DNA from: a virus
IMG/VR virus record: IMGVR_UViG_3300031702_000475
Location: 1-46,178 of that record
DNA length: 46,178 bases
Strand: one strand, 5' to 3'
Below are positions 41,501 to 46,178 of this stretch, one piece after another; the first letter of the stretch is position 1; each line of letters begins with the position of its first letter. A program made the translations under genes and the position numbers. The notes under the pieces are model-generated. The model worked only from the letters and a program-made list of their open reading frames with translations. It searched no databases and was not told the origin of the DNA.

Positions 41501-41532
41501 GTGACTTACGCATAATGGCATTGGCAACATAA
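35560..41532 (+). CDS. Giant baseplate/fibre-base protein, DUF4815-like
   Basis: This 1990-residue protein begins with a recurring phage domain: YSQILFNAGRALQARELTQM, QTIIQKEIQRFANNVYTKDG and TQTGGITV, which I know as DUF4815 in marine phages. Later blocks include RDAIDFRPSMNG, GSRIVDVAVIPFMRPIRINF, ARYVDPIAQTFQVLEAGGIF and LAPGEYSIVLIPTDNNPDYN. The middle (about 1045-1210) has an unusual Trp/Gly/Asp-rich insert (1078-1138) inside Thr/Glu-rich, coiled-coil-like flanks; a Thr/Val-rich stretch at about 1360-1425 ends in a Pro/Gly linker. It occupies the T4 gp9-gp10 position and is probably the platform for the fibres. Confidence 0.75.
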   Translation: MPNTFTEQTMRSTYKDDYKDSDNYSQILFNAGRALQARELTQMQTIIQKEIQRFANNVYTKDGVATQTGGITVQNWQFAKISNDANNTFDTTDNLNGVVLTGSQSSIKVKVYRAVAATGTDPDTIYIQYLEDPTARSPATTFLEPARVTPGEVLSNGSNINLTVQTTNTTANPAIGTACAVEVGSSEFYVKGHFVFTPKQELIVSKYSADATADIGYKIVQDVVTVSDTDDLYDNQNATPNRSSPGADRLRIRLTLAKRSSLVAGETFVYYATMFRGVMENEVTQKENYGFHDHVATRVREIHGDFITKYWKIGIAPDAKSTTNFIMRVDPGTAYIDGHRIATKQTQSLIVPRATDTIVREEDQVGVDYGNYFYFNDGVGMLDIDVCEAVNLYKGTGGQDSVIGTANIRAITEGASGTRVGGNSYDSVPAFKAHLFNINRTNFNWSLADVSSIKSVANTHYVNTVKTTNSNNLINSAALLHEPKKNALIFDTPLRRPKNFSDVTMTFMKKYNFTSSGTTHLINLTDAGESFVRASDVIVASTTDFNPNGVSAAISTAGNKRITFSGLTGSVAYEVIVFIKKTNATVKSKTLTSATVTAALDSDGQGRYFLDLGQSDVYSVERIRKTNSDGSDLFTNFLFDAGNRTTHQADGKLIWSGGGLDNSTDGQVFARYKYFANSTAGSFFAVNSYDGQLDYLDVPAQKLPTGGKVSLRDAIDFRPSMNGSGAFTATDVPPLPVPSDTIIADAEYYLPRADRLVISDKSELRYITGSSSLNPKFPDIPVDCIDLYKVKLGANTLHTQDLKSTIIPRKGYTMQDINKLEQKVDRLEEMTTLSLLELNTKFLQVLDSSGQDRSKAGFFVDNFSNHSHTSIGTHVGGGGKSSIDPHAKLMRPTYSEDAIDMYYDSNHSLQLNTVKQGDFVTLNYSTVGYQSQELASNTENLAPFYVQTSIGALSISPETDNWFDTQKVGETVVGTATELDLTHALSWNNSENSWYGVDPSELDVGDASNSFISGTSTQVTHDSLDPILIGTQATESLGEWVKVGNVTDVETLFTETVEISREREEEISRTVIDSYWQAFSDGTWEDYWGDWDGHWDDVNWGAGYGVGTNFWGGDFGLGGGSYSGGGFYGWGDFDWSFEEITTDMWDVITSETRETVRTANTSTYETTRTINTENTYEGTVETTTATSTSSTVNRVASESTIRDIIGSRIVDVAVIPFMRPIRINFKAEGLRANTQYFPFFDGENVSTFCREETVYQTYGDKSYTLAQGVEDDEGTQRPTQDHSQGKTNLVANGDGEIIGSFEVPNGTHMRFKTGSRTFAMYDVNASDRNSSMSFCETVFTSAGVLNKTEDNVQVTRILKIVGGSTVSVETTTAVENTVWTESVVTTETATDVRSTSTTTVIAGDQSTTREHVDQTVVVDYGWGTYPVDHTTDTVTPPGGSGTPETQPAAEVPARNRGKGNRGMQDGGARYVDPIAQTFQVLEAGGIFMPSAEVYFATKGSTSVRCEIRPAVQGKPSSTSILAFKVLKASQVNLVSAGSTNKEMLQNSTKFIFDNPLFLAPGEYSIVLIPTDNNPDYNVYVGTVGEFQLGSSTSFISQQPTLGGFFKSQNGKLWEPSSDIDLCYRLNCCQFVSSGNAIFENSNVSPQALGKDPLLVDSGSNVRVMLQGHGLRAGDMTWIRGIDSATNFGNGLTGADVIGPRTVIQADNSGYTYAADANVTSRKWFGGSSVTSQRNINFDRLKPIMNLTQPSSTNITLSMKTTSQSALAGDQIRFVKDSKFSIVENNKWIEFAQPKAIYNRRTENLTGAGKLAGERSSTLQVTMATTNPFLSPVLDLEGMSLNACANLISKQDSAATVGYNVPLTYVSERSPLNGTESAKHITKVTTLTDAAVGLKILLAANRPPESDFQIYWRVASGSDPIQKMAWTIAPAEVSPQPDTNKNVFREYRYLVGGEGGTMNPFTQFQVKIVMRSTNSAKCPTFRDLRIMALAT

Positions 41533-41762
41533 TGAAACGCACATTGACTGCTGTAAAAGATGAACCCGATTTTGCCAGAGATGGTGAGTCGGGTGGCATT
41601 ATTAATATAAATAGAACTGAGATACAGAATGCTAAAGAACGGAAGAAGAACCGCCAAGCAAAACTTGCGGATGAAAAGAATCTGAAGGATAAGGTAAGTA
41701 ATCTCGAAAATGATATGCGAGATATCAAATCCTTACTTTCACAACTAGTAGAGAAACTATAG
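41532..41762 (+). CDS. Small coiled-coil protein before the fibre gene
   Basis: This 76-residue protein begins MKRTLTAVKDEPDFARDGES, contains basic KERKKNRQAKLADEKNLKDK and ends in a heptad pattern VSNLENDMRDIKSLLSQLVE (a trimeric or dimeric coiled coil). It lies between the DUF4815-like protein (1-base overlap) and the fibre (adjacent), so it could be a fibre-attachment or chaperone protein. A late promoter box lies inside it. Family unknown. Confidence 0.6.
   Translation: MKRTLTAVKDEPDFARDGESGGIININRTEIQNAKERKKNRQAKLADEKNLKDKVSNLENDMRDIKSLLSQLVEKL
41606..41613 (+). promoter_or_regulatory. T4-type late promoter box inside the small coiled-coil gene
   Basis: Exact TATAAATA within the 76-residue gene, about 150 bases before the fibre ATG at 41763. 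Coding constraint (I-N-I-N-R) may have created it, so function is uncertain. Confidence 0.45.
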
Positions 41763-44558
41763 ATGTCAAGACCATTTACTAAATTATCAGACTCGTTTAA
41801 GATATTACGAGACAACCTGAATACGACATCGTATAACGTTGGCGATCCAGATAACTTACTTACTTATGGTGACAGTGATGTTGTCATGGCAATCAATGAG
41901 ATCGAAAGAGTCTTTGATGCTTCGGCAGGTGAAATATTATATCCTACTGGTAATGCACTACAGGGCGAAACCCAAACACGACTATTGATTAGTACTGCAC
42001 AAGCAAGTGGTACTGATATCCAATTTAATGTCGGAGCAAACTTCAACGTCAATGCAGTGGGTGATATTAACCTAGATGCAGGTGGAGCGAACATCAACTT
42101 CCTTGATGATTCGGTTGCGCGTTTCAACTTTACATTAGGTGCAACTAACGTAGTAGACGTTACTGGTATCCTTGACCTTAATATTTCGAGTAACCTAGAT
42201 GCAGATATTGCAGGTAACTCAGTACTTACGACCACTGGATCCCAAACCCAAGAGGGCACAACCCTTAACCTAGACTTCTCTGGTGATATCACCTTAGACG
42301 CTGATGGTAACGACATCATATTTAAGAATGGTGCAGGTGGTGATCAAGTAACGCATACTCTTCTCGACAATGCAAAGTACACTATTGCCGCACCTGATGA
42401 CTACACTATTGATGCTGTAGGGGATATAGTACTTGATGCAGGTGGAGACAATATAACACTGAAGGATGCAGGTACTACTCGTATCGGTTATACCCTTGGT
42501 GCTACAAACACTATTGCGACTACTGGCAACTTAACAAACAATACGTCTGGTGCAGTAGTTGATTCTGCCGCATCATACACAGGTACATTCACTGGTGCAT
42601 ATGCTACTACCGCAGGTGGTAATCAAACTGCCACAGTGGGTGGTAACTATGTCCTAGATGCAAACGGTGACATAACCCTAGACGCGAACGGTAATGATAT
42701 TATCCTTCGTGATGGTGCCAGTGACCGAATCAAACACACACTTGGTGCTACTAACACTACTGCCGTGACAGGTAACTATACTGTCGATGCGTCTGGAGAC
42801 ATTGTTCTCGATGCAGGTGGTAATGACTTAGACATTAAAGGTGCAGGTACTACTCGTTTCGCATATGGTCTTGGTACTAGTAACACAATAGATGTTACAG
42901 GAAACTTAACACAGACTATTGCAGGTGCTTATTCAGATAGTGCTACTGGTGCTTATCATATTGGTGCTACTGGCGCACTTGACATTGTTAGCGCGTCAAC
43001 TTTAGTAACTAGTTCTAAGGCACAGACCCACACATCTAACGGTGCATATAACGTCAATGTAACAGGTGCCGCTAAGATTGCCGCATCAACTACTATCACA
43101 TTAGACGCGGCAGGGGATATTATCCTTGACGCGGCAGGTGATGACGTAATCCTTAAAGATGCAGGGACAGAGTACGGAAGATTCAAACACGCAGGTGACA
43201 GTCAATTAGGTATCTACTCTAATGGTATCCTGACTGCAACACTGAATGACTCAGACATTGTATTCAACAACGATGTTAACATTGAGAATGATCTTGATGT
43301 AGACCGTGACTTGAATGTTGATCGTAACACTACCTTAAATGGTAATGTTGATCTGGGTAATGCTACTGGAGATACTATCTCTTTCCTTGGTCGTGTTGAT
43401 ACAAACATCGTACCAAGCACAGACGGTACTCGTGACCTTGGTTCTGCCTCACTAGAGATGCGACATGGTTTCTTCGATGGAACAGTAACTACTGATAGTC
43501 TTGTCACAGACAGTGCAGACATTGCTAACTTTAATGTTGTTTCCAATACAATAAGTAATCCTAATGCAGTGACCCTAGATGGTGGTAATGCCATTAACCT
43601 AGACACTCATACTGGTTCTTTGACAATGAAGAAAGCAGGGACTACTCGTCTTGCATATACTCTTGCCGCGAACAACGTATTAAATGCGACTGGTAGTTTG
43701 ACTACTAATGCTACTACCCTGATAAAGGACTCTGCCACTACTAGTCACACAACTGTAGCAGGTACTTCGATAGTACATACCGCAGGTACCACACTGACTA
43801 ATACGTCTGGTGGCGCAATGCAACAAACGTCTGGTGGAAACTGGACTGCGACTGTAACAGGTGCCGCTAAGATAGACGCATCAACTACCATTACATTAGA
43901 TGCGAATGGAGACATTGTTCTTGATGCTAATGGTGGTGACGTATATCTCAAAGACAACGGTACTCAGTTTGGTCGATTCCAAAACAGTAGCAATCAATTA
44001 GATATATACTCTGGGACTACACTTGCAGTAGCAATGGACGCAAGCAAAGTAGAGATTCATGGTCGCGCATTCTTCGTAGACAGTGGCGTGAATACTGTGG
44101 CACAGAACATAGCAGGTTCTATCAATGAGATACATACTCAGTTAGATTCGGCAGTATCAGAGATCCTTGTTAACAAGGGAAACATTGCTACTAATGATGC
44201 AGAACTTGCAGTTCATCTTTCAAGACTCGATTCTGATAGTACTCAGTTGGCATTTAACATTGGAAGACTGGATTCTGATAGTACTCAGTTGGCAGTTAAC
44301 ATTGGAAGACTTGATTCTGATGCTACTTTCTTGCAATCTAACCTTGGTAGGATTGATACCAACTCAGCAAACATAGCGACTAACGTAAGTAACATTACTG
44401 CTGTCAATACTTTGGTAGGAACTCTGAATACATTAGATTCTTCTGCTCCGGGCGGTTTCTTCAAAGGTATAAATAATGATAGTATCGTTAAAGCGTTAAA
44501 TGAACTGGCAACTAGAACTGTCCTTATCTATGACGAAAGCGGTACTCTTCTAAACTAA
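41763..44558 (+). CDS. Tail fibre with repeated beta domain
   Basis: This 931-residue protein starts with a helical domain (SRPFTKLSDSFKILRDNLNT) and has many imperfect repeats of the form D-I-x-L-D-A-x-G-x-D-I-x-x-K/R-D-A/G, then T-R-x-x-Y-T-L-G-A-T-N-T-x-x-T-G-N-x (about residues 90-460 and 600-760), typical of trimeric beta-helical fibre shafts. A region around 520-560 (VPSTDGTRDLGSASLEMRHG) is a fibre motif preceding tip domains in many phages. The C-terminus has three 14-residue coiled-coil repeats and ends RTVLIYDESGTLLN. No intramolecular chaperone was recognised. It probably forms part of the host-binding fibre. Confidence 0.75.
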   Translation: MSRPFTKLSDSFKILRDNLNTTSYNVGDPDNLLTYGDSDVVMAINEIERVFDASAGEILYPTGNALQGETQTRLLISTAQASGTDIQFNVGANFNVNAVGDINLDAGGANINFLDDSVARFNFTLGATNVVDVTGILDLNISSNLDADIAGNSVLTTTGSQTQEGTTLNLDFSGDITLDADGNDIIFKNGAGGDQVTHTLLDNAKYTIAAPDDYTIDAVGDIVLDAGGDNITLKDAGTTRIGYTLGATNTIATTGNLTNNTSGAVVDSAASYTGTFTGAYATTAGGNQTATVGGNYVLDANGDITLDANGNDIILRDGASDRIKHTLGATNTTAVTGNYTVDASGDIVLDAGGNDLDIKGAGTTRFAYGLGTSNTIDVTGNLTQTIAGAYSDSATGAYHIGATGALDIVSASTLVTSSKAQTHTSNGAYNVNVTGAAKIAASTTITLDAAGDIILDAAGDDVILKDAGTEYGRFKHAGDSQLGIYSNGILTATLNDSDIVFNNDVNIENDLDVDRDLNVDRNTTLNGNVDLGNATGDTISFLGRVDTNIVPSTDGTRDLGSASLEMRHGFFDGTVTTDSLVTDSADIANFNVVSNTISNPNAVTLDGGNAINLDTHTGSLTMKKAGTTRLAYTLAANNVLNATGSLTTNATTLIKDSATTSHTTVAGTSIVHTAGTTLTNTSGGAMQQTSGGNWTATVTGAAKIDASTTITLDANGDIVLDANGGDVYLKDNGTQFGRFQNSSNQLDIYSGTTLAVAMDASKVEIHGRAFFVDSGVNTVAQNIAGSINEIHTQLDSAVSEILVNKGNIATNDAELAVHLSRLDSDSTQLAFNIGRLDSDSTQLAVNIGRLDSDATFLQSNLGRIDTNSANIATNVSNITAVNTLVGTLNTLDSSAPGGFFKGINNDSIVKALNELATRTVLIYDESGTLLN
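44223..44348 (+). repeat. Three 42-base repeats in the fibre gene
   Basis: Three tandem 42-base units (44223, 44265, 44307) encode RLDSDSTQLAFNIG, RLDSDSTQLAVNIG and a diverged RLDSDATFLQSNLG, 14-residue coiled-coil units. The first two are nearly identical in bases, suggesting recent duplication. Confidence 0.85.
44468..44475 (+). promoter_or_regulatory. T4-type late promoter box (last fibre gene)
   Basis: Exact TATAAATA in the 3' end of the fibre gene, about 95 bases before ATG 44571. Possible separate promoter for the last gene. Confidence 0.5.
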
Positions 44559-44570
44559 GTAGGAAAGAGA

Positions 44571-46178
44571 ATGTCGAATAATAAGACATTACCGTTAAAG
44601 TTAAAAGACAGTGATGGTAATCTCCAACAGATCAGTGCAACGGAGAAGAACTATGTTGCCTACCTTGCAGGACTACAGAACGCGCAAGCGGATAGTAGTG
44701 ATGTAGGTCTTCTCACGCTTGCCTCTAGTGGAAACCGAGGAATCGGTTCCACCCTAGACACCTACTACCCAGAACCAGTAGGTACGCATCCTTACGACCA
44801 AGTTTCGGTAATCAGTAGCACAAAGAACCTGTTCCAGATTAATGGTACGGCAAGCGAAGCAGATAGTGACTTCCGTCTACCCATTGCTCATTTCGGGGCG
44901 CACGTTTACGAACAACCTGCTTCGAACTTCAATGCCTTTAGTGATGAGATCAATGTTCGTATTGCTCTATCGGACTATCCGGGATCTTTAAAATTATCTC
45001 CAACTGCTCCTAGTTCTGACTATAGCATACTAGTACCTTCTGTCCTGTTAGATAAACGTGCAGACTCCGCAGGTAATGCGATTATCATTAACGATTACTC
45101 TATCTGGCGTAGAGATACAATGACTGCACCTAGTGCTATCCTTGATAGTAAAGGTGGCATATCAAGTCTTGCAGGTATTAAGAGATCCAATGGAGACTCT
45201 GGTACATTCCAAGGTATACAGAAATTAACTGACAGGCAGATCCAAGTATCTGTTGGTCAACGCGCAAAGACTAGACGTGCTATCAGTGGCAACGTTGGTT
45301 CATACGAACTTCGTACTGCTTCGCAAGGTGCCCCTGCCACAGGTACTTGGGCATCTAAGGGTACTGCAACAAACACTATTCGACTGGTGGGTGAAGAACA
45401 GTACACAAGAACTAGTACTCGATCTCGTGGTTCGGCATATGCAAGAACTCGTGTAGGTAACTATACAAGAAATTCTACTCGTAATGACCCACAGAACTTT
45501 GCAGGTAATTATGGAACTACCTATGTAGGTAACTACACCCGAACATTTGCAGGTAACTACACTGGTGACTTCACTGGTGACTATACTCGTGGGTTCGTAG
45601 GTAACTATACTCGTGTTTTTGCAGGTGACTATGTTGGTGACTTCATTGGTAATTATACTGGCGATTATTCTCGTAACTTCACACGCAACCGCGCATCTAC
45701 ATTTAACCGCACTAGGGCGAGTACTTACGCAGGTAATTATACAGGCAACTATGCCAGAAACTTTGCGCGTACTCGCGTCTCAAACTATATTCGTGGTCGT
45801 GTATCAACCTATCAACGTGGGTTCGCAGGAAACTATACTCGTATAATAGCAGACCAATACGCAGGTAACTTCGTTGGTAACTATGCTCGTACTGGTATTG
45901 TTTCTAGAATAAGTACCTATACACGAACTCGTATTCAAAATAGAGTATCAAACTACGCTCGTGCATTCATCGGTAATTATGTTGGTGGTTCTGATGGTGG
46001 TACTACATATGGTACGGAAACCGCATATGGCAGAACTTCAACCAGAACAAGTTCCCAAACATTTACTGGTGAGTATGCTAGACAGTACCTCCGAACTCGT
46101 GTATCTAACTATTCTCGTAACTTTGGTGGTAACTTTGCTCGTAACTATTCTCGCGGATTCATAGGTGACTACACTCGC
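44571..46178 (+). CDS. Fibre or adhesin with tetrapeptide repeats (3'-truncated)
   Basis: This frame is open from ATG 44571 (after AGGAAAGAG, a strong ribosome-binding sequence) to the window end: 536 residues, no stop. Residues 1-220 form a mixed domain beginning MSNNKTLPLKLKDSDGNLQQ, with APSAILDSKGGISSLAG. From about residue 297, the sequence becomes a four-residue repeat, [N/D/x]-[Y/F]-[T/A/V/S]-[G/R], as in NFAGNYTGDYTRGF-like runs, with occasional R-x-S-x-Y variants. An aromatic and a Gly/Arg recur every four residues. Likely a repetitive solenoid or shaft on the tail, in the place where T4-like phages keep fibre genes. Function in host binding is inference. Not in T4 itself. Confidence 0.7.
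   Translation, partial: MSNNKTLPLKLKDSDGNLQQISATEKNYVAYLAGLQNAQADSSDVGLLTLASSGNRGIGSTLDTYYPEPVGTHPYDQVSVISSTKNLFQINGTASEADSDFRLPIAHFGAHVYEQPASNFNAFSDEINVRIALSDYPGSLKLSPTAPSSDYSILVPSVLLDKRADSAGNAIIINDYSIWRRDTMTAPSAILDSKGGISSLAGIKRSNGDSGTFQGIQKLTDRQIQVSVGQRAKTRRAISGNVGSYELRTASQGAPATGTWASKGTATNTIRLVGEEQYTRTSTRSRGSAYARTRVGNYTRNSTRNDPQNFAGNYGTTYVGNYTRTFAGNYTGDFTGDYTRGFVGNYTRVFAGDYVGDFIGNYTGDYSRNFTRNRASTFNRTRASTYAGNYTGNYARNFARTRVSNYIRGRVSTYQRGFAGNYTRIIADQYAGNFVGNYARTGIVSRISTYTRTRIQNRVSNYARAFIGNYVGGSDGGTTYGTETAYGRTSTRTSSQTFTGEYARQYLRTRVSNYSRNFGGNFARNYSRGFIGDYTR
45459..46178 (+). repeat. Tetrapeptide-coding (12-base) repeat region
   Basis: About 60 units of 12 bases, such as GGTAACTATACT and its variants, coding for four-residue repeats. 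Bases vary at third positions while the Tyr/Phe and Gly/Arg positions are kept, so selection acts on the protein. The run is still open at the window end. Confidence 0.8.

Noticed and set aside
41763-46178. CRISPR-like repetition in the fibre genes
   Set aside because: The repeats are in-frame coding units without unique spacers of constant length.
1-46178. Insertion sequences, integrases, tRNA genes and attachment sites
   Set aside because: No transposase or recombinase motif, inverted repeat pair or cloverleaf was seen; the window reads as a continuous lytic phage genome.

Overview
The window is a 46 kb stretch of a T4-like contractile-tailed phage (myovirus). It carries recognisable relatives of T4 gp31, gp33, gp32, gp26, gp54, gp4, gp48, gp53, gp27, gp5, gp25, gp6 and gp8, and TATAAATA boxes, the T4-type late promoter, stand at operon heads on both strands. 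Gene content and sequence style match the marine T4 superfamily (cyanophage- and pelagiphage-like): a gp32 without zinc ligands, a nuclease of the SNase family, many tiny genes, PhyH-type oxygenase, IscA-like protein and a DUF4815-like giant baseplate protein. No photosynthesis gene is present. An Rz/Rz1-type spanin pair shows a Gram-negative host. The IscU scaffold keeps the LPPVK motif read by HscA chaperones, which points (by inference) to a proteobacterial host with an ISC system rather than a cyanobacterium.

Layout. 1-7090 (+): a tightly packed, mostly overlapping run of sugar-transfer genes (GT9-like, GT25 twice, two DxD-type transferases, a possible DUF115/sialyltransferase-like enzyme) with a radical SAM/SPASM enzyme, a GroES-like co-chaperonin, the spanins and a thermonuclease-like enzyme. 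7129-7821 (+): a P-loop kinase with its own late promoter and an N-terminus like a T4 capsid-targeting sequence. 7822-9003 (-): two unrecognised genes. 9095-15610 (+): small auxiliary genes driven by four sigma70-like promoters, all with 17-nt spacers, including IscA, a 2-oxoglutarate oxygenase, gp33 and gp32, closed by a terminator.

15762-21007 (-): a late operon gp4 - unknown - gp54 - gp26 (+ -1 frameshift extension) - tape measure - IscU. 21057-46178 (+): the main baseplate and fibre block in near-T4 order: gp48, gp53, gp27, OB/lysozyme hub, amidase, beta-helix spike, unknown, gp25, gp6, gp7-like, gp10-N-like, gp8, a 1990-residue DUF4815-like protein, a small coiled coil, a repetitive fibre of 931 residues, and an unfinished fibre with a striking four-residue repeat.

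The strongest observations are: a perfect T TTT TTG slippery site at the end of gp26 that would fuse it to a start-less gp51-like ORF just before the tape measure, the arrangement of tail assembly chaperones in lambda and P2; an iron-sulfur assembly set (IscU inside the tail operon, IscA, and a radical SAM client); splitting of the T4 gp5 functions into separate genes with an added amidase; apparently complete avoidance of GCAGC/GCTGC (and apparently AGCT); and the tetrapeptide-repeat fibre. All calls come from reading the sequence; no database search was possible.
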